Translations under genes and position numbers: made by a program
Part shown: in pieces, positions 9,149 to 20,731 of the stretch
Numbering within the stretch: position 1 is the first letter of the stretch
Layout: each line of letters starts with the position of its first letter
The notes under the pieces: generated by a model
Told to the model about the DNA's origin: nothing
Database searches by the model: none
The model's input: the letters and a program-made list of their open reading frames with translations, nothing else
Origin: Opitutaceae bacterium
Lineage (GTDB): Bacteria; Verrucomicrobiota; Verrucomicrobiia; Opitutales; Opitutaceae
Direction: 5' to 3'
DNA length: 32,985 nucleotides
Assembly: GCA_016711225.1 (NCBI GenBank)
Contig: JADJTK010000035.1
Location: 1-32,985, forward strand

Positions 9149-10263
9149 TCACCAGCTGCCGCTGCTGCCGCTGCCGGAGGAGGACCCTCCGCCAAAGCCG
9201 GAGGAGCTGGAGGACGAGGAGCTTTCGACGATCCGGGGCAGCACCCGCGTGCTCACCCTGGTGTCCTTGCAGAAGGCGCAGACCTCGTGGATTTCGACAA
9301 GTCCGGTGGAGCTTCGTGTGGCCGAGACTAGGGTACGCTGGGCGCTGCTGCGGTTTTGGCGCCGCAGCGGGGGCACTCCGAGTAGCGGGTGAACCAGCGA
9401 CCGTGGCGGACCTTCTCGACCCCGGTGCAGGTGGGGCACAGCCACACGTCGTAGTTGACGCTACCAAGTCCCTCCTCGGCTCGTTCCCCGGGTGCGAGGT
9501 GGGCGTCGTCCTGCGACTCGTCGAGCTTGGTCATCGCGCTGTGGCATCGCGAGCAGGTGTGGGTGCCGGCGCGCCGAACGAAGAACCAGAGCAAGGCGGC
9601 GCCGCCAAGGCCGGTGCCGCAGAGTATGGCGATGATGAAGGCGGGGTTCAGAGTGGCCGGAGGGGAGGCGTTGGTGTGTGGATGCTCGACGGCGGGAGGA
9701 TGGGGAGGGACTCTGCTCGGCACCTCAATCGAATCCCGGGGTGGGGCCGCCTCGACCGGCGGCGCGAGAGTGAGACCAAAGAACGAGGACGCGCAGGCTC
9801 GGGCGCCGGCCGCGACCGCGCCCGCGCTGTCGCCGGAGCGGAAGTGCGGGACGATGGTCTCCTGCATGATGCGATCGCTGCGGGAGACGTGGGCGGAGCT
9901 CGCCAGGCCACGGCCCAGGATGATCTCGGCCTTGCGGTCGCGCAGCGCCACGAAGAGCAGCAGGCCGTTGTTGCGCTCACGGTCACCGAGGCCCCAGCGG
10001 TTGAACAGGTCGGTGGCATACTGGCGCGGATTGGCACCGTTGATGGTTTCGACTGTGACGATGGCCATTTCGGCGCCTTCGTGTCGGTGGACCTCGTCGA
10101 GCAGGCGATCCAGATCGGTGACGGTGGCGGGGGCGAGAAGGTGCGCCTGGTCGACGATCCAGCCGTGCGGGCGAGGCGAGGGGATCTCGGCGGACGGGGC
10201 GACGGCCGCGAGCCGAGTGAGCCCGATGAGCACAAGGAAGAGACCCAATCCAAGGGAGCGCAT
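9149..10263 (-). CDS. TPM-domain membrane protein with zinc ribbons, frameshifted
   Basis: About 371 residues if one missing base is allowed. From ATG 10263: signal peptide (MRSLGLGLFLVLIGL); TPM domain about 35-165 with WIVDQAHLLAP, MAIVTVETINGANPRQYATD and ERNNGLLLFVALRDRKAEI; a Pro-rich linker; one membrane span about 208-229; then zinc-binding CxxC pairs (Cys237/240, 276/279, 297/300). The read frame stops at 9328, just after CPRCGAKT. The next frame carries the missing fourth CxxC (VCAFCKDT) and the family's Ser/Gly-rich tail ending SGSSGSW, with its stop at 9149. The switch lies around 9335-9360. TPM proteins of the YgcG type face the periplasm and are of uncertain function, some linked to photosystem repair or phosphatase activity. 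Confidence 0.8.
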
Positions 10264-10491
10264 GGCGGTAGTGTGGGCTTCGTGGTGACTGCGTCGAGCG
10301 CGCAGCTGTTCCACGAAATGGAACCGTTTCCACCCCGCGGGACCGCGGACCAAGGCGGCGATCGGCGCGCCCTGCGGTGGGTTCGGGGCGACTGCGGCGC
10401 CGGTTCGTCATCGTAGAACCCTGGGGACAAGCATCTCCGCAAGGGCGGCGCAAGTGCCGCATCGATGGGGTCCTGAGTGGCGCCCAGGGGC

Positions 10492-14051
<3,560 letters not shown>

Positions 14052-14258
14052 GAGGGCCGGGCGGCGCCGGCGCCTCCGTTTCTGTCGGCTTGCGTGGGGG
14101 CTGCAACCTTACTGTTGCGGGGCGGACCGAATCCCGCCGCAAAGAGGGTCGGCGGGCAGTTGCCAAGCGGTGTAAATTTGTGGCCGGCGGTGTTTGGGAA
14201 GTCGACCGAGCGCGTTGTTGGGTCAAGGTTCGACGCGGTTCGCGACGCACTCGACATC
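14052..14258. promoter_or_regulatory. Divergent intergenic region
   Basis: These 207 bases separate the start of the hybrid kinase (minus strand) from the start of the secreted beta-helix gene (plus strand), so both promoters should lie here. I could not pick a convincing -35/-10 pair, operator palindrome or Shine-Dalgarno motif; the base before each ATG is not purine-rich in the expected place. This entry rests on position only. Confidence 0.35.
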
Positions 14259-16064
14259 ATGAAGACCTGCCATCGTTGGTTCCTCGCACTGGGGCTTGGG
14301 CTGCTTGCCTCGCTGACGTTGCCGGCGACCGACTACCGGGTAGGGCCCGGGCAGCCCCTGGCCGAGCCGGGCTTGGTTCCCTGGGAGGCCCTCGGGCCGG
14401 GCGACACGGTATTCATCCATTGGCGCGCGACGCCGTACGCTTCGAAGTGGGTGCTTTGCCGGCAGGGTACGGCGGCCGCCCCAATCACGATTCGCGGGGT
14501 GCGCGGAGCGGGCGGTGAGCGACCGGTGATCACTGGCACGAACGCGACCACGCGCGCGGCGCTCGCCTATTGGAATGCCAATCGCGGGCTCCTCAAGATC
14601 GGCGGCGCGAGTGTACCCGAAGACACGATGCCCCAGCACCTCGTGGTCGAGGGACTCGACCTGCGGGGAGCCCGTCCGCCTTACAGCTACACCGGCGCGA
14701 ATGGGGCCGGCGGGAGCTACGTGAACAACGCCGCCGCAGTCTACGTGGAGAAGGTGCGCCATCTGGTGGTGCGCGACTGTGTGCTCAGCGACTGCGGCAA
14801 CGGGCTTTTCATCTCGCCCGACTCGCAGGACGTGCTCATCGAGGGCTGCTACATCTACGGCAACGGCAACGCCGCAAGCGCCTACGAGCACAACGCCTAC
14901 ACCGAGGCGCTCGGGATTGTGTACCAGTTCAATCATTTCGGCCCCCTGCGTGCCGGCTGCAACGGCAACAACCTCAAGGACCGATCCGCCGGCTTGGTGG
15001 TGCGCTACAACTGGATCGAGGGTGGCAATCGGCAGCTCGACCTGGTCGACGCGGAGGGCAGCGACGTGATCCGCAGCGCTGCGTCCTACCGCGAGGCTTT
15101 TGTGTACGGCAACGTCCTGATCGAACCCGAGGACGGCAATCGTCAGATCATCCACTACGGGGGCGACAGCGGGAGCGAGGAGTGGTACCGCAAGGGCACC
15201 CTGCACTTGTATCACAACACCATCGTGTCCACGCGCACCGGCCGGAACACCTTGTTGCGCCTCTCGACCGACGAGGAGACCTGCGACGCGCGCAACAACG
15301 TGGTCTTCACCACCGCCGGCTCCGGCAACCTCGAGATGATCGACGACACGGGTACGTTGCGGCTCGCGGGCAACTGGCTGCGCGCTGGTTGGGTGGCCTC
15401 CTTCAATTCCGGCCACAGCGGCACCGTCGTGGATGCCGGGAGCAATCTCACCGGTACCGAGCCCGGGTTCCTCAACCTCGCGGCGCAGGATTTCCATCTC
15501 ACCGAAGCGGCACAGTGCCGCAATGCCGGCGTAGTCCTTGCCGCCGCCACCTTTCCTCCGACGCTCGAATACCTGCGCCACCAGCGGAGCTGGACTCGCT
15601 CTGCCGCCGATTCCGCTCGGGACATCGGCGCGCACGAGTTTCAGCCCTACGCCGTCTGGCGCCAGCAACGGTTCGGGGCCGGGGCGGATGCCCTTCCCGC
15701 CGCCGACCCCCTGTCGGATCCGGATAGGGATGGAGCGCTCAATCTGCAGGAGTTCGGCCACAACACCGATCCGCTCCTCGCGGGGTCAGTGGAGGCCCCC
15801 CGGCCCGCACTCTTTCTCCCAGGGGATGGCACCAGCCATACGGAGCTTGGTTTCGCGCGGCGGGCGGGGCCTCACGGGCTCGCCTATATTGTGCAGACTT
15901 CGCCGGACCTCGTCACGTGGACTGAGGGCTGGAAAGTGACCGACGCCGGGGTCGCGCCGGGCGCGGTGTTGAGCGATGCGGGCAGCGGCGAGCAGAGCCG
16001 AGTGCGGAATCCGCTGCCGTTGGTCGGACGGGAATTCTTCCGGCTGCGGCTGGAGCTGCGTTAA
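14259..16064 (+). CDS. Secreted right-handed parallel beta-helix protein
   Basis: 601 residues from ATG 14259, chosen because a signal peptide follows at once (MKTCHRWFLALGLGLLASL, cleavage near residue 23). Residues about 70-430 show the short strand repeats of a pectate-lyase-like beta helix: HLVVEGLDLRG, HLVVRDCVLSDCGNGLFIS, DVLIEGCYIYGNGN, LVVRYNWIEGG, AFVYGNVLIEP, LHLYHNTIVST. An early segment (DTVFIHWRATPYASKW, ITIRGVRG) resembles chondroitinase-B-like folds. Then comes an acidic calcium-binding-like repeat DPDRDGALNLQEFGHNTDP (487-505) and a C-terminal module YIVQTSPDLVTW...REFFRLRLEL. It is probably a polysaccharide lyase or carbohydrate-binding surface protein; no catalytic residues can be assigned. 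It is convergent with the GT2 gene 30 bases downstream. Confidence 0.85.
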   Translation: MKTCHRWFLALGLGLLASLTLPATDYRVGPGQPLAEPGLVPWEALGPGDTVFIHWRATPYASKWVLCRQGTAAAPITIRGVRGAGGERPVITGTNATTRAALAYWNANRGLLKIGGASVPEDTMPQHLVVEGLDLRGARPPYSYTGANGAGGSYVNNAAAVYVEKVRHLVVRDCVLSDCGNGLFISPDSQDVLIEGCYIYGNGNAASAYEHNAYTEALGIVYQFNHFGPLRAGCNGNNLKDRSAGLVVRYNWIEGGNRQLDLVDAEGSDVIRSAASYREAFVYGNVLIEPEDGNRQIIHYGGDSGSEEWYRKGTLHLYHNTIVSTRTGRNTLLRLSTDEETCDARNNVVFTTAGSGNLEMIDDTGTLRLAGNWLRAGWVASFNSGHSGTVVDAGSNLTGTEPGFLNLAAQDFHLTEAAQCRNAGVVLAAATFPPTLEYLRHQRSWTRSAADSARDIGAHEFQPYAVWRQQRFGAGADALPAADPLSDPDRDGALNLQEFGHNTDPLLAGSVEAPRPALFLPGDGTSHTELGFARRAGPHGLAYIVQTSPDLVTWTEGWKVTDAGVAPGAVLSDAGSGEQSRVRNPLPLVGREFFRLRLELR

Positions 16065-16094
16065 GCGGTCGGCGGCGGGCGTACGTGGACGGGC

Positions 16095-17060
16095 CTACGG
16101 AAGGGAGGAGAGGAACTCGTCCGCCGGCGCCGGGCCGAGAAGTGCACGCCAGCGTTCCTCCTCCTGGCGGAAGAGGGCGCGGTGGAGAACGGCCGCTTCG
16201 TCGCTGGGGTAGCTGCGGAAGCCGGCGAGGAAGAGGGCGATGCCGGCCAGGGTGCCTGGCGCGAGCTCACGCGGCTCGTCCCAGTGCGCCATCATGTAGG
16301 TACGGCTCCAGCACAAGCCGACGGCGCGGCGGTTGAGGCGGAGGAACTCTTCGCGCCAGCGGCGGGCGAGGAGGCGGGAGTTCTTTTCGTCGTGGAGTTT
16401 GCGGCCGGGCGAGGCGCTGACGTGGTGGCGGATCCGGCTGTGCAGGGCGAGGAGGCAGGTGGCGCCCAGGGCGCGGGCGCGGAAGCAAAGATCCACGTCC
16501 TCGCCGCCGTTGCGGAAGCCCTCGTCGAAGCCGCGCAGGCGCAGAAAAAGGGCGCGAGGGAGCAGCAGGCAGGCTGCTGTCACTGCGGGCACCTGACGCT
16601 GCCGCCACGGTGCCCGCAGCCAGAGGCGGGATTGGTCGTGGCAGGGCTTGCCGGTGAGGCCAACCCGGAAGCCGATGTGGTCGAGTGCACCGGTAGTGGC
16701 CTGGAACTGCACGTTGCCGACGATGCTGGCGGCCGAGGTGTCGCCCAGGACCGCGAGCATCGGTTCGAGCCAGCGGCGGGAGAAGAGGAGGTCGCTGTTG
16801 AGCAGGGCGAGGATGTCACCGGTGGCCGCGGCGGCGGCGCGGTTGTTGGCGCCGGCGTAGCCGAGGTTGCGTTCGTTGAGGAGAACGCGAAAGGGTGCCC
16901 CAAGGTTTTGGATCCACTCGCGGGTACCGTCGGTGCTGCCGTCGTCGACGAGGACGATCTCGTGGTCGAGTCCGGCCGGCAGGGTCGCCTGCAGCGATGC
17001 GAGACAGGGTCGCGTGAGGTCGAGCCGGTTGTAGAGCGGGATGATGAAGGAGACCTTCAC
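16095..17060 (-). CDS. GT2-family glycosyltransferase
   Basis: 321 residues from GTG 17060, chosen because the GT-A fold begins right there (VKVSFIIPLYNRLDLTRPCL). ATG 17171 is an alternative start that would add 37 unconserved residues. Nucleotide-binding Asp pair in VLVDDGSTDGT (39-40); GYAGANNRAAAAATGD; metal-binding DxD-equivalent NSD (88-90); and the acceptor/base motif GFRNGGEDVDLCF (Glu187-Asp188). This arrangement is usual for rhamnosyl- and related transferases, which suits the rmlA-rmlB genes immediately upstream on the same strand, although the sugar specificity is inferred. No membrane span is seen. The gap to rmlA (240 bases) holds nothing else I can support. Confidence 0.85.
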   Translation of the reverse strand: MKVSFIIPLYNRLDLTRPCLASLQATLPAGLDHEIVLVDDGSTDGTREWIQNLGAPFRVLLNERNLGYAGANNRAAAAATGDILALLNSDLLFSRRWLEPMLAVLGDTSAASIVGNVQFQATTGALDHIGFRVGLTGKPCHDQSRLWLRAPWRQRQVPAVTAACLLLPRALFLRLRGFDEGFRNGGEDVDLCFRARALGATCLLALHSRIRHHVSASPGRKLHDEKNSRLLARRWREEFLRLNRRAVGLCWSRTYMMAHWDEPRELAPGTLAGIALFLAGFRSYPSDEAAVLHRALFRQEEERWRALLGPAPADEFLSSLP

Positions 17061-17299
17061 GCGGGAGGGAGAGTGGTTGGAGGAAACGCACGCCGAGGCG
17101 CGAGGGCGAGCTTGGAGGTGCGCCGAACCTGAGCCGGGGAGGGGAAGGTGTCGGCCAAGCGCCAGATTCATGTCCCGATCGGGATATGAAAGTGTCTCCT
17201 GCGAGTCGGGGTTGCTCGAGGAATTGGCGAGTGGGAGGGCGGCCGGCTGCTCGAATTGGCGCACTCCCGCCGCGGGCGCGAAGGCCTGCGCCACCGCGC

Positions 17300-18241
17300 T
17301 CAAATCCCGTTGGCGAGGAGTTGCTTGAGGTAGGCGCCGTAGGAGGACTTGCCGAGCGCGACCACCTGGCGTTCGAGCCCGGCGCGGTCGATCCAACCCT
17401 GGCGCAAGGCGATCTCCTCCAAGCAGGCGATCTTCAACCCTTGGCGGTCCTCGATGACGCGCACGAAGTCGCCGGCGTCGAGCAGCGAGGCGTGGGTGCC
17501 GGTGTCGAGCCAGGCGGTGCCGCGGCCGAGGATCTCGACATGCAGCGTACCGGCCTCGAGGTAGAGGCGGTTGAGGTCGGTGATTTCCAGCTCGCCGCGG
17601 GCGGAGGGCCGCAGGTCGCGGGCCAGGGCGACAACGGCGCGGTCGTAGAAGTAGAGGCCGGGAACGGCGTAGTTGGACTTCGGCTGCTTCGGCTTCTCCT
17701 CCAGCGAGACGGCGTTGCCCGCGGAGTCGAACTCGACCACGCCGTAGGCCTCGGGCTCGGCGACGTGGTAGCCGAAGATCGTGGCGCCGGTGGTGCGGGC
17801 GGTGGCGGCCTGCAACGCCGAGGACAGGTCGTGGCCGTAGAAGAGGTTGTCTCCCAAGACCAGAACAGAGGGGCGGTCGCCGATGAAGTCGGCTCCGATG
17901 TGAAAGGCTTGGGCGAGGCCCTCGGGGCGGGGCTGGGCGGCGTATTCCAGATGCAGACCGAACTGGGAGCCGTCGCCGAAGAGGCGCTGGAAAAGGGGCA
18001 CGTCTTGCGGGGTGGAGATGATCAGAATCTCCCGCACGCCCGCCAGCATCAGCACCGACAGCGGGTAGTAGATCATCGGCTTGTCGTAGACGGGCATGAG
18101 CTGCTTGCTCACGGCGATGGTCAGCGGGAACAGGCGCGTGCCCGAGCCTCCGGCCAGAATGATGCCACGGCGGCCGAGCGGCGCCGCGGAGGGCGAGGGC
18201 AGGGTTGGGGTTGCAGGTTGATGACTGGCGGCGGAGCTCAT
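17300..18241 (-). CDS. rmlA: RmlA, glucose-1-phosphate thymidylyltransferase
   Basis: Makes dTDP-glucose from glucose-1-phosphate and dTTP, the first committed step to dTDP-L-rhamnose. 313 residues from ATG 18241. The signature is GIILAGGSGTRLFPLTIAVS with the substrate-binding Lys/Gln pair KQLMPVYDKPM. LVLGDNLFYGHDL supplies the metal-binding Asp, followed by VVEFD, SLEEKPKQPKSNYAVPGLY, GELEITDLN and WLDTGTHASLLDA, all as in RmlA. About 25 Ser/Ala/Pro-rich residues precede the fold and are not conserved in the family, so a later start is possible, but the ATG overlaps the stop of the upstream four-helix gene (ATGA, 18238-18241), which argues for translational coupling at this start. Confidence 0.95.
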   Translation of the reverse strand: MSSAASHQPATPTLPSPSAAPLGRRGIILAGGSGTRLFPLTIAVSKQLMPVYDKPMIYYPLSVLMLAGVREILIISTPQDVPLFQRLFGDGSQFGLHLEYAAQPRPEGLAQAFHIGADFIGDRPSVLVLGDNLFYGHDLSSALQAATARTTGATIFGYHVAEPEAYGVVEFDSAGNAVSLEEKPKQPKSNYAVPGLYFYDRAVVALARDLRPSARGELEITDLNRLYLEAGTLHVEILGRGTAWLDTGTHASLLDAGDFVRVIEDRQGLKIACLEEIALRQGWIDRAGLERQVVALGKSSYGAYLKQLLANGI

Positions 18242-18591
18242 GTTGGTTGGAGGCTGTCGGTTAGGCCCTTGATCATGCGAGAAATCCGGCGGAGCTCGTC
18301 GCGCAGCAGCGCGCAAGCGGCCGGCGGAGTGTATCCGATACGTGCGGCAATGTGGGGACGGGATTGGGTTTCACCAGCCGATCCCTCGGCGTAACCGGGA
18401 AATCGACGAAATCCAGGCTCGGTATGGCATCCAGTATCCTCGGCGATGTTGGTCGAGAGGGAACCGACCGAATCCGCGATCTGCTGGTGAAAGCCGGAAT
18501 CGCGGCAACCGCGCAAGCGGAGGTGGCGTCGCACGGCTTCCTTCCGTGACCGTCGCCACACCTTCAGCACCTCGAAGGGGTCGTTTGGCAT
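18238..18591 (-). CDS. Four-helix-bundle (S23/IVS-encoded-like) protein
   Basis: 117 residues from ATG 18591, preceded at the right distance by GGAG, one of the few clear ribosome-binding sites in the window. It fits the four-helix-bundle family first seen inside 23S rRNA intervening sequences: FEVLKVWRRSRKEAV (helix 1), QQIADSVGSLSTNIAED (the family's SIPxNIAEG), then FRRFPGYAEGSAGETQSRP (the family's F-x-R-F/Y-x-x-x-A-x-GS-x-x-E), IAARIGY and LRDELRRISRMIKGL (helix 4). It is more divergent than usual: NIAED replaces NIAEG. The function is unknown; family members assemble as pentamers. It sits between rmlB (31-base gap) and rmlA (4-base overlap), so it is part of this transcript. Confidence 0.8.
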   Translation of the reverse strand: MPNDPFEVLKVWRRSRKEAVRRHLRLRGCRDSGFHQQIADSVGSLSTNIAEDTGCHTEPGFRRFPGYAEGSAGETQSRPHIAARIGYTPPAACALLRDELRRISRMIKGLTDSLQPT

Positions 18592-18622
18592 AGGGAGCTG
18601 CTCCGCAACCGAAACCGTCAAC

Positions 18623-19699
18623 CTAAGCCTTCTGACCGAGCCGCTCCCGCGCGTAGCGCGAAGCCGTGATGTCGTGGCACCACTGCCGGTGGGTGAGGTA
18701 CCAGTCGACAGTCTTGGCGAGGCCGGTCTCGAAGGATTCGCGGGGGGCCCAGCCGAGCTCGCGCTGGAGCTTGGTACAGTCGATGGCGTAACGCCGGTCG
18801 TGTCCCGGTCGATCGGCGACATAGGCGATCTGGGTGGCGTAGCTGGCGCCGTCGGCGCGGGGCGACTTGCCGTCGAGCAGGGTGCAGATGCGGCGCACGA
18901 CCTCGAGGTTGGAGCGCTCGTTGAGGCCGCCGATGTTGTAGGTCTCGCCGGTGCGGCCGCGCTGGAGCACTGTCCAAATGGCGGCGGCGTGGTCCTCGAC
19001 ATAGAGCCAGTCGCGGATCTGCTGCCCGTCGCCGTAGACGGGGAGCGGCTTGCCCTCGAGGGCGTTGAGGATGACCAACGGGATTAGTTTTTCCGGGAAG
19101 TGGAACGGCCCGTAGTTGTTCGAACAGTTGGTGGTGAGTGTGGGCAGGCCGAAGGTGTGCTGGTAGGCGCGCACCAGGTGGTCGCTGGCGGCTTTGGAAG
19201 CGGCGTAGGGGGAGTTCGGGGCGAAGGGGGTTGTCTCGGTGAAGGCCGGCGCGGTGGCCGCGAGCGTGCCGTAGACCTCGTCGGTGGAGACGTGCAGGAA
19301 GCGGAAGGCGCTCCTCTTTGGCTCGGGCAGCGTGGCCCAGTGCTGGCGGGCGGCGTTGAGCAGGCGCAGCGTACCCACAACGTTGGTCTGGATGAACGGC
19401 TCGGGGGAATCGATCGAGCGGTCGACGTGCGACTCGGCGGCGAAGTTGACCACGGCGTCGATCTGGTGCTCGGCGAGCAGGCGGGCGACGAGGGCGGCGT
19501 CGCCGATATCGCCCGCCGCGAACACATAGCGCGGGTCGCCGGCGAGGTCGGCGAGGTTGGCAGGATTGCCGGCGTAGGTGAGCAGGTCGAGGTTGACCAG
19601 TTTCGCGAACGAAACCGATGGAAGGGCTGGCTCCCTCAGTCTTTGCCGGATGAAATTGCTGCCGATGAAGCCGCAGCCGCCGGTGACGAGAAGGTTCAC
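18623..19699 (-). CDS. rmlB: RmlB, dTDP-glucose 4,6-dehydratase
   Basis: Converts dTDP-glucose to dTDP-4-keto-6-deoxyglucose; an extended SDR enzyme with tightly bound NAD+. 358 residues from GTG 19699. The NAD motif is GGCGFIGSNF; DLLTYAGNPANL and FAAESHVDRSIDSP are family markers. The catalytic STDEVYG carries the dehydratase Asp-Glu pair, and YAASKAASD supplies Tyr and Lys of the YxxxK motif. NCSNNYGPFHFPEKLIPL and YGDGQQIRDWLYVEDH close the substrate site. Length and motifs are complete. The GTG start is supported because MNLLVTGGCGF puts the Rossmann strand at the N terminus. A short AT-rich direct repeat lies just upstream (19711-19732). Confidence 0.95.
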   Translation of the reverse strand: MNLLVTGGCGFIGSNFIRQRLREPALPSVSFAKLVNLDLLTYAGNPANLADLAGDPRYVFAAGDIGDAALVARLLAEHQIDAVVNFAAESHVDRSIDSPEPFIQTNVVGTLRLLNAARQHWATLPEPKRSAFRFLHVSTDEVYGTLAATAPAFTETTPFAPNSPYAASKAASDHLVRAYQHTFGLPTLTTNCSNNYGPFHFPEKLIPLVILNALEGKPLPVYGDGQQIRDWLYVEDHAAAIWTVLQRGRTGETYNIGGLNERSNLEVVRRICTLLDGKSPRADGASYATQIAYVADRPGHDRRYAIDCTKLQRELGWAPRESFETGLAKTVDWYLTHRQWCHDITASRYARERLGQKA

Positions 19700-19710
19700 G
19701 GGGTAGTTTG

Positions 19711-19732
19711 AGTTGAAGTTAAAAGTTGAAGT
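19711..19732 (-). repeat. AT-rich 9-bp direct repeat in the rmlB leader
   Basis: AGTTGAAGT occurs twice (19711-19719 and 19724-19732) around TAAA, ending 11 bases from the rmlB GTG. The patch stands out in an otherwise very GC-rich region. It could be a regulator site or part of an AT-rich leader that keeps the start codon unstructured. No function can be assigned from sequence alone. Confidence 0.5.
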
Positions 19733-19795
19733 CGTGGCGCCGCGGCAAGTCTCGCGTATTGCACATAGGGACCTGAACGCAGACCGCCGAACCCG

Positions 19796-20665
19796 TTACT
19801 CCTTCCGCCACGCGCGCAACGCGCGCGCGACGGCCTCGTGGACCTCGGTGAGGTGGATGCCAACGGAGGAGAGCTTGGAGGAGTCCATCACGCAGTTGGA
19901 CCGCGGGGTCTTGGCGGCGGTGTGCATGAACTCGTCCTCGGAGGCGAAGTATTTGAACTGCTTGGAACAGACGCCGCTGCGGCGGATGAGTTCGACGACC
20001 TCGTGCGTGGTGACGTGTCCGGGGTTGGTCACGTTGTAGGTACCGAATGGAACGCGTTTCTCCCAGCAGGCGAAGGTGCCGGAGACGAATTCGTCGAGCT
20101 GGGAAATCGAGTTGGCGGCCTCCAGGAGCGTGTCGTAGCGCATCAGCTTGGAGAGGTAGTTGCGCGGGCTGTCGACCTCGCTGAAGGGGATGCGCAGGCG
20201 CCAGGTGTAGAGGTTGGGCGTGCCGGCGAGCACCTCTTCGCCCAGGGCCTTGGTGCCGCTGTAGAACGAGCAGTTGTTGGTGCGAAAGCTGAAGTTGGGC
20301 GGATCGATCTCGCGGAATCCGGAGCCGTCTGGCCGCGCACCGGTGTAGATGCAGCCGGAGGAGACATGGCCCCAGGGAACCCCGGCGGCGGTGCAGGCTT
20401 CGGCGATACGACCGGGGAGGACGGCGTTGCCCTCGAGACAGTCGGCGCGGTGCAACTCGCAGGCGTCGACGTTGGGCTTGCCGGTGTAGCCGGCGGCGTT
20501 GAGGAGGAACTCGGGGCGCAGCTCGCGCAGCAGGGCGAGCAGGCGGGCTGGTTGGGTGTAGTCGAGTTCGCGGCGCGCGAGAGTGCGGAAGGGGATGTTT
20601 TTGTGTGTGAGCAGGCGCTGATAGGCCTGTCCCACATAGCCGGAGCCACCGAGGAGAACGATCAT
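19796..20665 (-). CDS. NRS/ER-like bifunctional 3,5-epimerase/4-reductase (SDR)
   Basis: 289 residues from ATG 20665. It has the RmlD-like SDR fold: NAD(P) motif LLGGSGYVGQ, NAAGYTGKPNVDACE (56-70) and catalytic Tyr135/Lys139 in FYSGTKALGEE. Several stretches fit the C-terminal half of plant RHM and NRS/ER better than RmlD: NAAGxTGxPNVDxCE, SSGCIYTG (101-108) where RmlD reads STDYVFDG, DPPNFSF, RLRIPFSEVDSPRNYLSKL, and APRSN-type KTPRSNCVMDSSKL. In those enzymes one protein does both the 3,5-epimerisation (normally RmlC) and the 4-keto reduction (normally RmlD). Cys105 and Lys173 sit where I recall the epimerase acid/base residues being placed. No rmlC or rmlD is in the window. The bifunctional role is inferred. 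Confidence 0.75.
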   Translation of the reverse strand: MIVLLGGSGYVGQAYQRLLTHKNIPFRTLARRELDYTQPARLLALLRELRPEFLLNAAGYTGKPNVDACELHRADCLEGNAVLPGRIAEACTAAGVPWGHVSSGCIYTGARPDGSGFREIDPPNFSFRTNNCSFYSGTKALGEEVLAGTPNLYTWRLRIPFSEVDSPRNYLSKLMRYDTLLEAANSISQLDEFVSGTFACWEKRVPFGTYNVTNPGHVTTHEVVELIRRSGVCSKQFKYFASEDEFMHTAAKTPRSNCVMDSSKLSSVGIHLTEVHEAVARALRAWRKE

Positions 20666-20731
20666 GGAGGGAGGTGAAGCTAGGGGGTGGGGGCCCGCGG
20701 GGCCAAGTTGTTTCCGGGGGCGGCCGGTGGC

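Noticed and set aside
8838..9195. Receiver-C25 fusion protein starting at 9195
   Set aside because: The receiver part is half missing and a signal peptide begins at 8838, which would be internal in such a fusion.
8965..10416. A 483-residue plus-strand frame over the TPM gene
   Set aside because: It is antisense to the TPM protein, which has a signal peptide and zinc ribbons; no domain is seen.
18238..19002. A 254-residue version of the four-helix-bundle protein starting upstream of 18591
   Set aside because: The extra N terminus is the antisense-like second frame of rmlB; the family fold begins at ATG 18591, which has a good ribosome-binding site.
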